A stretch of 31,464 nt of DNA from an uncultured Eubacteriales bacterium (GTDB taxonomy: Bacteria; Bacillota; Clostridia; UBA1381). The position numbers were made by a program, and so were the translations under genes. How positions within the stretch are numbered: position 1 is the first letter of the stretch; each line of letters begins with the position of its first letter. The stretch lies in the NCBI GenBank assembly GCA_905199755.1, contig CAJKHT010000030.1:1-31464 (forward strand). Reading direction: 5' to 3'. Below are positions 15,888-23,704 of this stretch, piece after piece. The notes under the pieces were generated by a model. It had not been told where the DNA came from. It searched no databases and was given only the letters and a program-made list of their open reading frames with translations.

Positions 15888-16451
15888 TTATTCCATTGCT
15901 TTTTTAATGTCATTTTCAAGTGTGCTCTTGTCATTGCACTTAAATTCAAGAGCCGAAATATCGTTTGAGGTATTGAGCATTATAAGTACGGGTGTCTGAC
16001 CGTCAACCGGGAAGTTGTTTTTTGCGTCCGGGTTTTCGTCTATATCAACTATATCAAATCTTACCTTATCGCCGTATTCCTTTTTAAGTTCTTCAATCAT
16101 AGCGTTTGTCTTATCATGCTCCGCATCGCTTTTTGATACAAAATACATAAACGTCGGAGTTACCTTTTCTGCTTCTGCGGTGTTTTTATCACCCGAAACG
16201 GCTTTTTGCTCCGTCTTTTCGGAGGTCTCGCTCTTTGCTTCACTTGCGGTTTCCGTGTTCTGCTTTTCCTCCGCAGGCTTTGATGTTTCCTGCTTTTCCT
16301 CCTTATCGTTTACCTTTTCCTCTGTTTGTACGTTACCGTCAACCAGTCTGTTTTTTCTGTCGGTGCCGCGTGTTGAAACAATTGCCGCTGCCGCAACTGC
16401 GATTACCGCAATTGCCGCTGCCGTGATAATTACTATTTTCTTCTTATCCAT
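15888..16451 (-). CDS. Membrane-anchored thioredoxin-fold protein lacking CXXC
   Basis: A 187-residue protein: a short charged N terminus, one hydrophobic anchor (about 6-26, very Ala/Val/Ile rich), a low-complexity acidic/lysine linker (about 40-96, many Glu, Lys, Ser, Thr), then a thioredoxin-like domain from about 97. PTFMYFVSKSDAEHD aligns with the first strand and active-site helix of thioredoxins, but the CXXC site is replaced by SKSD (106-109). VRFDIVDIDENPD is the beta-3 equivalent and QTPVLIML carries the cis-proline (154). The only cysteine is Cys172, outside the active site. It therefore cannot do ordinary dithiol exchange. Predicted outside the membrane. It is the last gene of the spoU-dprA-topA-trmFO operon, 21 nt after trmFO. 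Function unknown. Confidence 0.8.
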   Translation of the reverse strand: MDKKKIVIITAAAIAVIAVAAAAIVSTRGTDRKNRLVDGNVQTEEKVNDKEEKQETSKPAEEKQNTETASEAKSETSEKTEQKAVSGDKNTAEAEKVTPTFMYFVSKSDAEHDKTNAMIEELKKEYGDKVRFDIVDIDENPDAKNNFPVDGQTPVLIMLNTSNDISALEFKCNDKSTLENDIKKAME

Positions 16452-16472
16452 GATAATCTCCTCTTTTCGGTT

Positions 16473-17777
16473 TTACTGTATTGCCAGTTGGTTTTTCAGC
16501 GTTTCAAGCGCTCTTAACGCAATTTTGTTATAGCGCTCCTGTTTATTGCGTATTCTTTCGTTTAAGCCGTCTATAATACCGAAATTGGCATTCATCGGCT
16601 GAAATTTTGTTATGCCGTCATTTGAAATATATGAAACAAGCGAACCGATTGCCGTTTTCGTACTCGGTTCAAGCATCGTCCTGCCGTTAAGCATTGCCGC
16701 CATGTTATATCCCGCTAAGATTCCGCTTGACGCACTCTCAACATAACCCTCAACACCAGTTATCTGTCCCGCAAAGAACAGCTTTTCATGTTTGCGCATC
16801 TGATAATATCTGTTCAGCAGCATGGGGGAATTTATATATGTATTCCGATGCATGACTCCGTAACGCACAAATTCCGCATTTTCCAGTCCCGTAATCATGC
16901 TGAACACGCGTTTTTGCTCGCCCCATTTCAGATTTGTCTGAAACCCGACCATATTATACAAAGTGCCCTCGCTGTTATCCTGACGCAGCTGCACAACGGC
17001 ATATGCATCGTCCTTTCCCGTTGCCGGATTTACCAAGCCCACAGGCTTCAACGGGCCGAACACAAGTGTCTCAAATCCGCGCTTTGCCATTACCTCCACA
17101 GGCATACAGCCCTCAAAAACCTTTTGATTTTCAAAGCTTTTAAGCTGTGCGGTTTCAGCGCTGACAAGTGCATTGTAAAATTTCTCGTACTCCTCGCGCG
17201 TCATGGGGCAGTTTATATAGTCCGCCGTTCCCTTGTTATATCTTGCCGCCTTAAAAACCTTTGATTTATCTATGCTTTCCTCCGTTATTACCGGTGCGGC
17301 GGCATCATAGAAATACAAATCCTCCGTACCCGTGAGAGAGCCGATTGCATCGGAAAGTGCCTGTGAGGTAAGCGGTCCCGTTGCGATGATTGTGTATTCA
17401 TCGGGATTAATCCGTGTTACTTCGCCGTTTACAACGGTTATAAGCGCCTTTGACTTTATCTTATCCGTAATGTATTTTGAAAAAACATCACGGTCAACCG
17501 CAAGCGCTCCGCCTGCCGGCACACGGCTTATGTCGGCTGCCTCTGTCATAAGAGAGCCGAACATGCGCATTTCCTCTTTTAACAGTCCGCATGCATTTTC
17601 TATCCTGTCCGCTTTGAGCGAATTTGAACAGACAAGCTCCGCAAAATCCGCATTTGAATGTGCCGGCGAAAACTTAACGGGCTTCATTTCGTGCAGCTCA
17701 ACGCTTATACCTGCCTTTGCCAGCTGCCATGCCGCCTCACAGCCTGCCAGTCCGGCGCCGATTACCTTAACCGTCAT
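16473..17777 (-). CDS. trmFO: Methylenetetrahydrofolate-tRNA-(uracil-54-C5)-methyltransferase TrmFO
   Basis: A 434-residue folate- and FAD-dependent enzyme that makes ribothymidine at tRNA position 54, using methylene-THF instead of SAM. The N terminus VKVIGAGLAGCEAAWQLA is the GxGxxG FAD loop. The catalytic cysteines are Cys50 in LVCSNSLKAD and Cys224 in FEGCMPVEVMA. Other family marks are the IIATGPLTS segment, RYNKGTADYINCP and GQITGVEGYVESA near the end. Length matches characterised TrmFO proteins. Its ATG overlaps the topA stop by 4 nt (ATGA), so translation is coupled. The topA-trmFO order is common in Firmicutes. Confidence 0.96.
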   Translation of the reverse strand: MTVKVIGAGLAGCEAAWQLAKAGISVELHEMKPVKFSPAHSNADFAELVCSNSLKADRIENACGLLKEEMRMFGSLMTEAADISRVPAGGALAVDRDVFSKYITDKIKSKALITVVNGEVTRINPDEYTIIATGPLTSQALSDAIGSLTGTEDLYFYDAAAPVITEESIDKSKVFKAARYNKGTADYINCPMTREEYEKFYNALVSAETAQLKSFENQKVFEGCMPVEVMAKRGFETLVFGPLKPVGLVNPATGKDDAYAVVQLRQDNSEGTLYNMVGFQTNLKWGEQKRVFSMITGLENAEFVRYGVMHRNTYINSPMLLNRYYQMRKHEKLFFAGQITGVEGYVESASSGILAGYNMAAMLNGRTMLEPSTKTAIGSLVSYISNDGITKFQPMNANFGIIDGLNERIRNKQERYNKIALRALETLKNQLAIQ

Positions 17778-19870
17778 TCATTTTCCGCCTTTCCGTTAAG
17801 CTTGCGCTCATATTTGCAGTCCTCATTATAGCAGTATATTTTTTTCGCCTTGCCGTTCTTCTTCATAAGCAGTCCGCCGCATACGGGGCAGCTTTCACCC
17901 TTTACCGGTTCGTCCCATGCCATGAAATCACATTTGGGCGAGTTTTCGCAGCCGTAATATATCTTGCCCCTGCGTGACTTTTTAACAAGGATTTCACCGC
18001 CGCATTTCGGACATTTCACTCCTGTTTCCTCACGGATTGCTTTTGTATTCTTACACTCAGGGTAGCCGGGACATGCAAGGAATTTTCCGTATTTGCTCAG
18101 CTTGTAAACCATTTTTCTGCCGCACTTTTCACATACTACGTCCGATTCCTCGTCCTTTATCTGAATTTTCTCTATGTTTTTTTCTGCTTCCTTCAGGCTC
18201 TTTTCAAACGGAGGGTAAAACTCCTGTATTACGTCCTCCCAGTTTTCACTGCCGTTTTCAACATCATCAAGCTCCTGCTCCATATCCGCGGTAAATTCAA
18301 CGTCCACTATATCGGGGAAATTTCCTTTCATAATATCCGTTGTTACCGCACCCAGCTCTGTCGGCACAAGCTGACGCTTGCTTCTTACCACATATCCGCG
18401 CGATACAATGGTTGAAATTGTCGGTGCATAGGTTGACGGTCTGCCTATTCCGTTTTCCTCAAGCTCTTTTATGAGCGTTGCGTCCGTATATCTCGCCGGC
18501 GGCTGTGTAAAATGCTGCTTTGACGAGCAATCGGATAAAACAACCTTTTCGTTTTCTTCAAGCTCGGGCAGCTTTTTTGCCTTGGCGGCTTTCTTTTCCG
18601 CCGCGTCCTCATAAACAGCCGTATAACCCTTGAATTTCAGATTTGAGCCGTTTGCTTTAAATGTATGACCGCCCGCATCGAGCGTTACGTTTACGGTTTC
18701 ATATACCGCCGCTGCCATCTGGCTTGCGGTAAAACGCTCCCATATAAGCTTATAAAGCTTATACTGGTCTGCCGTGAGCTTATCCTTGATTTCTACAGGC
18801 TTTATATTTACCGAGGTAGGACGTATAGCCTCGTGTGCATCCTGTGCATTTTTCTTTGTTTTATACTGCCGCGGTGCCACATAGTCCTGTCCGTACTCTG
18901 CACCAATATATGCTATTACCTCTTTTTGGGCATCATCGGCAATTCTTAATGAGTCGGTTCTCATGTAGGTTATAAGACCTACGGTTCCGAGCTTGCCACC
19001 GAGACTCACACCCTCGTACAAAGTCTGCGCAACCTGCATGGTTTTTGCCGCCTGAAAATTCAGCTTTGCCGATGCGTCCTGCTGCATGGTTGACGTTGTA
19101 AACGGCGGCTGCGGCTTTCTTGTCTGCACTCCGTTCTTTACCGACTGCACAACAAATTCCGCCTTTGCTATATCGTTTACCACCGCCTGCGTCTGCTCCG
19201 CATTTTCAAGCAGCGTTTCCTTGTTTTTTTCACCGTAGTACCTTGCGGTAAAGCTTTTTTTCTTTTTCTGCTCGGTAAGCTCCGTCTCAATGCTCCAGTA
19301 TTCTTTCGGAGTAAAGTCCTCTATTTCCTCCTCACGGTCACATATAAGCTTTGTTGCAACCGACTGCACTCTGCCGGCGCTCAGTCCTTTTTTAACCTTT
19401 TTCCAGAGCATGGGGCTTATCTGATAGCCCACTATTCTGTCCAGCACGCGCCGCGCCTGCTGTGCATCGACAAGATTCATGTCAATCTTGCGCGGCTCCT
19501 TTATTGCCGCCTTTACAGCCGTTTTTGTAATCTCGTTAAAGGTCACACGGCATTTTGAATCCAAATCAATATTAAGCGCCTTTGCCAGGTGCCAGCTTAT
19601 TGCTTCTCCCTCGCGGTCAGGGTCTGTTGCGAGATACACTTTATCTGCCTTTGCGGCTTCCTTTTTAAGCTGTGCAAGCAATGCTCCCTTTCCTCTTATC
19701 GTTATATACTCGGGTTTGAAGCCATGTTCAAAATCTATCGCTATACGGCTTTTGGGCAAATCTATTATATGTCCCATAGATGCTACAACCGTATAATCCC
19801 TACCGAGATATTTTTTTATAGTACCTGCTTTTGCGGGAGACTCCACAATAAGTAATTTTTTTCCAGCCAT
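17774..19870 (-). CDS. topA: DNA topoisomerase I (type IA)
   Basis: A 698-residue type IA topoisomerase that relaxes negative supercoils. The ATG at 19870 follows GGAGGT; a GTG inside that site would add four residues and is less likely. The N-terminal TOPRIM domain shows KKLLIVESPAKAGTIKKYLG and YLATDPDREGEAI (acidic Asp83 and Asp85). The active-site tyrosine is Tyr302 in GLITYMRTDS. The C terminus has three topoisomerase zinc fingers: CEKCGRKM with CPGYPEC, CPKCGGEI with CENSPKC, and CPVCGGLL with CYNEDC. Length and domain order are standard. It lies 18 nt after dprA, with which it is often linked in Firmicutes. Confidence 0.97.
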   Translation of the reverse strand: MAGKKLLIVESPAKAGTIKKYLGRDYTVVASMGHIIDLPKSRIAIDFEHGFKPEYITIRGKGALLAQLKKEAAKADKVYLATDPDREGEAISWHLAKALNIDLDSKCRVTFNEITKTAVKAAIKEPRKIDMNLVDAQQARRVLDRIVGYQISPMLWKKVKKGLSAGRVQSVATKLICDREEEIEDFTPKEYWSIETELTEQKKKKSFTARYYGEKNKETLLENAEQTQAVVNDIAKAEFVVQSVKNGVQTRKPQPPFTTSTMQQDASAKLNFQAAKTMQVAQTLYEGVSLGGKLGTVGLITYMRTDSLRIADDAQKEVIAYIGAEYGQDYVAPRQYKTKKNAQDAHEAIRPTSVNIKPVEIKDKLTADQYKLYKLIWERFTASQMAAAVYETVNVTLDAGGHTFKANGSNLKFKGYTAVYEDAAEKKAAKAKKLPELEENEKVVLSDCSSKQHFTQPPARYTDATLIKELEENGIGRPSTYAPTISTIVSRGYVVRSKRQLVPTELGAVTTDIMKGNFPDIVDVEFTADMEQELDDVENGSENWEDVIQEFYPPFEKSLKEAEKNIEKIQIKDEESDVVCEKCGRKMVYKLSKYGKFLACPGYPECKNTKAIREETGVKCPKCGGEILVKKSRRGKIYYGCENSPKCDFMAWDEPVKGESCPVCGGLLMKKNGKAKKIYCYNEDCKYERKLNGKAENE

Positions 19871-19888
19871 ATTTACCTCCACAGAAGT

Positions 19889-21046
19889 TTATATTTTCAG
19901 TTTATAATTGTTGCCCGGCAGTCTTTTCACCAGACCGTTCATCTCCAGAATTACCATAATCGTGTTAAGCTCACCTGCCGGAATACCGGTTATGCGTGTA
20001 AGCTCATCACCCTGGCGGTTCTTCTCTATAAGAAGCTTTATAATGCTCTTTTGCTTGTCATTAAGACGTTCATACTTCTTATCATCTATTGTAACGCTGA
20101 CGGTTCCGCTTTCCGGCACGGTGTTTACGGAAAAATTGTTATTCGCTGCCCTTTTGGGCGGAAGAGCAGTCAGCCGTGCGGTCTCGTAAGGATATTCTTC
20201 CAGAATATCACGCGCACAGGTTACCAGCTTTGCATACTGCTGAATGATTGCATTTGAGCCTGCATATGCCGCATCATTAAGCTGACCCGGAACAGCAAAT
20301 ACATCACGGTTATTTTCTATCGCAATTCTTGCCGTTATCAGCGAACCGCTCCTTATTGCAGCCTCAACCACAAGAACACCGCGCGAAAGTCCCGCTATAA
20401 TTCTGTTTCTTTCGGGAAAATTTGTTTTGTACGGTCTTGTACCCGGAGGATATTCCGTAATAACCGCACCGTTATTTATTATGCGCTCATACAAGCCTTC
20501 GTTTTCCCGGGGATATATGACATCAATTCCGCTGCCTATGACCGCAATATGTCTGCCGCCCGCTCTCAGAGCCGCTTCCGCTCCGACGCTGTCTATCCCC
20601 TCAGCCATACCGCCGACCACCGTAACTCCGGCACGTGCCAGGTCTCGACTTATGTTCGCCGCAATAATACGGCTGTCGGCTCTGCATTTTCTTTTGCCTA
20701 TGACACCTATCATGAAAAGCCTGTCCCAATTCAGAACCTTGCCCTTAAGATACAGCACATACGGCGGATCTATTATATTTCTGAGCATATCGGGATAATC
20801 ACTGTCATCATATACAAGAATTTTCGCGTCAAGCTCACGCGTATGCATAAACACTTTCTTTGCCTCATCAAGACTTTTATCGGCAAGGCAGCGTCTGACG
20901 GACGGTGTCAGCCTCGGTATGCGGCTGTAATCCTCCGCTTTGTAAATATCCTCTATCGTCTCGAAATGCTCCATAAGAAATGTTATCCTTGTGGAATTAA
21001 TTTCCGGCTTTAATGTAAGCCAAAGCCAATATAATACATGTTCCAT
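19889..21046 (-). CDS. dprA: DNA processing protein DprA (Smf)
   Basis: A 385-residue DprA, which binds incoming single-stranded DNA and loads RecA during transformation. The ATG at 21046 has GAGGAAAG about 9 nt upstream; longer starts extend back without domain content. Order: an N-terminal SAM-like helical region, the Rossmann-like core (IGVIGKRKC, VVGGMAEGID, AVIGSGIDVIYPREN, FPERNRIIAGLSRG, EAAIRSGSLITARIA, VFAVPG) and a C-terminal winged-helix domain (about 325-385). Two core positions are unusual: SGLAxGID reads GGMAEGID, and the usual AH that follows reads GAE. The DNA-binding RNRIIAGLS motif is intact. Together with comF this supports DNA uptake or recombination ability. Confidence 0.95.
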   Translation of the reverse strand: MEHVLYWLWLTLKPEINSTRITFLMEHFETIEDIYKAEDYSRIPRLTPSVRRCLADKSLDEAKKVFMHTRELDAKILVYDDSDYPDMLRNIIDPPYVLYLKGKVLNWDRLFMIGVIGKRKCRADSRIIAANISRDLARAGVTVVGGMAEGIDSVGAEAALRAGGRHIAVIGSGIDVIYPRENEGLYERIINNGAVITEYPPGTRPYKTNFPERNRIIAGLSRGVLVVEAAIRSGSLITARIAIENNRDVFAVPGQLNDAAYAGSNAIIQQYAKLVTCARDILEEYPYETARLTALPPKRAANNNFSVNTVPESGTVSVTIDDKKYERLNDKQKSIIKLLIEKNRQGDELTRITGIPAGELNTIMVILEMNGLVKRLPGNNYKLKI

Positions 21047-21109
21047 ATAAAAGCTTCTTTCCTCTTTTGTCTGCATTAATAACAACAATACTACAATTTT
21101 TGAAAATTG

Positions 21110-21880
21110 TCAAGACCTTTGACGCACCAATTCATACATTAATATACCTGCCGCGACAGATGCATTGAGTGATTCCGCCCTGCCGTTTATGGGTATTTTC
21201 ACGCCCTGACAAAGCGCCGCAACCTCGCTTGAGATGCCGTTTGCCTCGTTTCCGACAATTATTATCGACGGCTTTGTCATGTCTGCTTTGCGGTAATCAA
21301 TTGTGTTTTCGCCCAAAATTCCGCCGTACAAAGAAAAACCCTTATCGGCATATTTTTCTAAATCCTCACAGGTTTTATCGGTTATAACGTCAATATTAAA
21401 AAACGAACCCATGCTCGCGCGCACCGTTTTCGGACTGTATAAATCCACGGTACCCTTTGAAAGAATAACCCCTCCGAAGCCTGCCGCATCGGCAGTCCGT
21501 ATTATCGTACCGAGATTTCCGGGATCGTTTATGCCGTCACAATACACATAAGGCTTTGATATATCGGGCATAAAATCCTTTTGCTCCTCCGTCTTTATTA
21601 CGGCTATTATCCCCTGCGGAGTCTGCGTGTCGCACAAGCCGCCGAAAATACTGCCTTTTATCTTTATAACATTTATATCATTAGGCAAATCGGCTGCCGC
21701 GCTTTCATAAAGCTCCTCCGACACAGCCACAGCCGTGACGGTTCTTGCGGACTTTATTGCGTCCTTTACGGATTTTATACCCTCTACGGTGTATTCGCCG
21801 TACTTTACCCTGCCTTTTTTGGTGAGCAAGGATTTTATATATTTATATTTCGGATTTGATGATGATGTAATCTCTGTCAT
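21110..21880 (-). CDS. SpoU/TrmH-family RNA 2'-O-methyltransferase
   Basis: A 256-residue SPOUT (TrmH-type) methyltransferase that 2'-O-methylates rRNA or tRNA with SAM. The N-terminal substrate-binding domain (about 1-100) resembles SpoU_sub_bind (NPKYKYIKSLLTKKGRVKYG, VEGIKSVKDA). The catalytic knot carries motif 1 DPGNLGTIIRTADAAG, motif 2 IIVGNEANGIS and motif 3 ESLNASVAAGILMYE, all intact. The ATG at 21880 is preceded by AAAAGGA. It is the first gene of the five-gene operon with dprA, topA, trmFO and a thioredoxin-like gene. Target nucleotide cannot be assigned from the sequence; the group includes RlmB- and TrmH-like enzymes. Confidence 0.92.
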   Translation of the reverse strand: MTEITSSSNPKYKYIKSLLTKKGRVKYGEYTVEGIKSVKDAIKSARTVTAVAVSEELYESAAADLPNDINVIKIKGSIFGGLCDTQTPQGIIAVIKTEEQKDFMPDISKPYVYCDGINDPGNLGTIIRTADAAGFGGVILSKGTVDLYSPKTVRASMGSFFNIDVITDKTCEDLEKYADKGFSLYGGILGENTIDYRKADMTKPSIIIVGNEANGISSEVAALCQGVKIPINGRAESLNASVAAGILMYELVRQRS

Positions 21881-21915
21881 AATTTTTTCCTTTTCGTACC
21901 TGTTTATTCATTCCT

Positions 21916-21944
21916 ATTATATAACGAATATTTCAATTCCGCAA
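21916..21944 (-). promoter_or_regulatory. Sigma-A promoter of the spoU-dprA-topA-trmFO operon
   Basis: On the minus strand TTGCGG (21944-21939), a 17-nt spacer and TATAAT (21921-21916) lie about 36 bp before the methyltransferase ATG. The -10 and spacing are consensus. Confidence 0.75.
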
Positions 21945-22038
21945 CTGTTTTTTTCAAATTCCGCATACCTGCGCACAATTTTCGGTTTTTTATTTTTTAT
22001 ACCCGTAATCCGAAAAAAAATTTTTATTTTGCTTGCCT

Positions 22039-22074
22039 TTTTTGACAAATTTCTCGCAAGGCATGTAGTATAAT
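22039..22074 (+). promoter_or_regulatory. spoIIG-type promoter: 0A box with widely spaced -35 and -10
   Basis: TTGACA (22042-22047) and TATAAT (22069-22074) are both perfect sigma-A hexamers but are 21 nt apart, too far for ordinary sigma-A use. Their shape matches the known spoIIG promoter, where the hexamers are about 22 bp apart and Spo0A~P is needed. A Spo0A box, TTTGTCAAAAA on the minus strand (22049-22039), overlaps the -35. A weaker box-like ATCCGAAAAA lies at 22008-22017. The spoIIGA ribosome binding site begins about 10 bp after the -10. Confidence 0.8.
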
Positions 22075-22093
22075 GTATTCCGAGGTGAAGGAA

Positions 22094-22912
22094 ATGACCG
22101 TTTATGCAGACAGTCTTTTTCTCGTGAATTTTGTTTCGGTATACATTATGCTTATGCTGACCGAAAAGCTTTCGTCATCGAAAATACGTACCGTGCGGAG
22201 GCTTGCCGCCGCCGCCCTCGGTGCCGCCGTATCTGTTATGATATTCTGCACCGGTATTCACTATATTATATGCATAATACTGCGGCTTTTGAACGTAATT
22301 TTTATTATATGCGCCGCATATGCCCCCGATACGGACGGTATCAGGCGCGCCGCACCCGTATTCGCGGCGGTATCGCTTATATATTCGCTGACAGCATCGG
22401 CAATGTCAAGCTTTATCGGCGGCTCGGTGATAAAAAACGGAATTGCATATCTTAACGTAAACGAAATTGTATTTTTTGCCGCCTTTGCGGTTACATATCC
22501 CGCGGTAATACTGATTTTTTGGCTTATAAAGCACTGCGGTTCAAGACACATATACCGCATTTCCGTTTCAAAAAACGGCTGTTCGGTATCGTCCGATGCG
22601 CTGTACGACAGCGGAAATCTGCTCACCTGCGGCGGACACGGCGTAATCATAGCCGAATGGGATATTATAAAGCCGCTTTTTAAATGCGGCGCATATGACG
22701 AGCTTTACTCTTTAATGAGCGAGCTTAATTTGCAGATACTTCCGTTTCGTTCGCTCGGAGCGCAGAGCAGAACGGTGCTTGTGTTTTCGGCGGACAGCGT
22801 AAGCTTTACACAAAGCGGAACGGAATTTAAAAACGTACCGATAGGAATAGTAAACCACCCGATTTCCTCAAAAGGAGCTTATCACATGCTGGTGGGAAAA
22901 GAATATATTTAA
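22094..22912 (+). CDS. spoIIGA: Sporulation sigma-E factor-processing peptidase SpoIIGA
   Basis: A 272-residue membrane aspartic protease that, at the sporulation septum, cleaves pro-sigma-E after the SpoIIR signal. The ATG at 22094 follows GAGGTGAAGG; an earlier ATG at 22073 lies within the -10 and is excluded. The first half has five hydrophobic segments (VYADSLFLVNFVSVYIMLML, AAAALGAAVSVMIFC, IICIILRLLNVIFIICAAY, then two more). The cytoplasmic second half has the catalytic Asp172 in ALYDSGNLLTCGG, the DSGN form of the family's D(T/S)GN motif. The end is slightly shorter than in Bacillus (usually about 300 residues) but the C-terminal strands are present. It lies 16 nt before sigE and is expected to be transcribed with it in the predivisional and mother cell. 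Confidence 0.95.
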   Translation: MTVYADSLFLVNFVSVYIMLMLTEKLSSSKIRTVRRLAAAALGAAVSVMIFCTGIHYIICIILRLLNVIFIICAAYAPDTDGIRRAAPVFAAVSLIYSLTASAMSSFIGGSVIKNGIAYLNVNEIVFFAAFAVTYPAVILIFWLIKHCGSRHIYRISVSKNGCSVSSDALYDSGNLLTCGGHGVIIAEWDIIKPLFKCGAYDELYSLMSELNLQILPFRSLGAQSRTVLVFSADSVSFTQSGTEFKNVPIGIVNHPISSKGAYHMLVGKEYI

Positions 22913-22928
22913 AAGGAGTCATGACACA

Positions 22929-23636
22929 ATGAATTTATTAAAAGCACTCAGCAGAAAATTTATGATTATAACCTCACCCGATGAGGATTCCGTTCTTTAC
23001 GTGGGAGGCAGCGACACACTCCCGCCCACCCTGAGCCGCGATGAGGAAAATGAGCTTCTTGAACGCTACGGCAACGGAGATATGTCGGTAAAATCCGTTC
23101 TTATCGAGCATAATCTGCGGCTTGTGGTGTACATTGCCCGAAAATTTGAAAATACGGGCATATATATAGAGGATTTGATTTCAATAGGCACAATAGGTCT
23201 GATAAAGGCAATAAATACCTTTAACACCTCCAAAAACATAAAGCTTGCCACATATGCCTCACGCTGCATAGAAAACGAGATACTGATGTATTTAAGGAAA
23301 AACTCAAATATGCGCAGCGAGGTGTCAATCGACGAGCCGCTCAATGTGGACTGGGACGGAAACGAACTTCTGCTTTCGGATATTCTCGGTACCGATAACG
23401 ACGTTATATGCCGCAACATTGAAAACGAGGTTGACAAGCGTCTTTTAAAAAGCGCACTCACAAAGCTTAACGTGCGCGAGCGGCAGATAATGGAGCTGCG
23501 TTTCGGACTGGGCAACAGGAAAACAAAAACCCAAAAAGAGGTTGCCGACCTTTTGGGGATTTCGCAATCGTACATATCGCGCCTTGAAAAGCGCATAATC
23601 GGCAGACTTAAAAAGGAAATGGCAAAATTCAGCTGA
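22929..23636 (+). CDS. sigE: RNA polymerase sporulation sigma factor sigma-E (pro-form)
   Basis: A 235-residue mother-cell sigma factor. The ATG at 22929 has AAAAGGAG upstream; an ATG at 22920 is out of frame and stops at once. Region 2 is near-identical to known sigma-E (LRLVVYIARKFENTG, IEDLISIGTIGLIKA, LATYASRCIENEILMYLR). Region 4.2 reads EVADLLGISQSYISRLEKRI. The pro-sequence precedes LYVGGSDTLPP, which matches YYIGGSEALPP of Bacillus sigma-E; processing would fall near residue 23, so the pro-peptide is about four residues shorter than the 27 of B. subtilis. It keeps an amphipathic basic N terminus. The neighbouring SpoIIGA is the expected protease. Confidence 0.97.
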   Translation: MNLLKALSRKFMIITSPDEDSVLYVGGSDTLPPTLSRDEENELLERYGNGDMSVKSVLIEHNLRLVVYIARKFENTGIYIEDLISIGTIGLIKAINTFNTSKNIKLATYASRCIENEILMYLRKNSNMRSEVSIDEPLNVDWDGNELLLSDILGTDNDVICRNIENEVDKRLLKSALTKLNVRERQIMELRFGLGNRKTKTQKEVADLLGISQSYISRLEKRIIGRLKKEMAKFS

Positions 23637-23661
23637 TACGGATAAGTCATACCGCGTACAT

Positions 23662-23684
23662 AGCCGCAAAACCGCTTTGCGGCT
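23662..23684. other. Stem-loop between sigE and sigG
   Basis: AGCCGCAAA (23662-23670) and TTTGCGGCT (23676-23684) form a perfect 9-bp stem with an ACCGC loop, 7 bp before the AAGGAGGAAGAGG ribosome binding site of sigG. There is no T-run, so it is not a usual terminator. It could slow read-through translation or form part of a regulated sigG leader. Confidence 0.55.
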
Positions 23685-23704
23685 CATTACAAGGAGGAAG
23701 AGGT

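Noticed and set aside
15477..15968. Plus-strand frame of 163 codons opposite the GT-C-like gene
   Set aside because: It lies antisense to a well-supported membrane protein and runs across a terminator. No ribosome binding site or motif supports it.
16170..16330. Repeat array in the thioredoxin-like gene
   Set aside because: The apparent repeats are codon-level repetition of Glu, Lys, Ser and Thr in a low-complexity linker, with no regular unit.
23650..23704. Sigma-F promoter directly before sigG
   Set aside because: GTACATA and CATTACA are the only matches, their spacing is about 22 bp, and the start site would fall inside the ribosome binding site.
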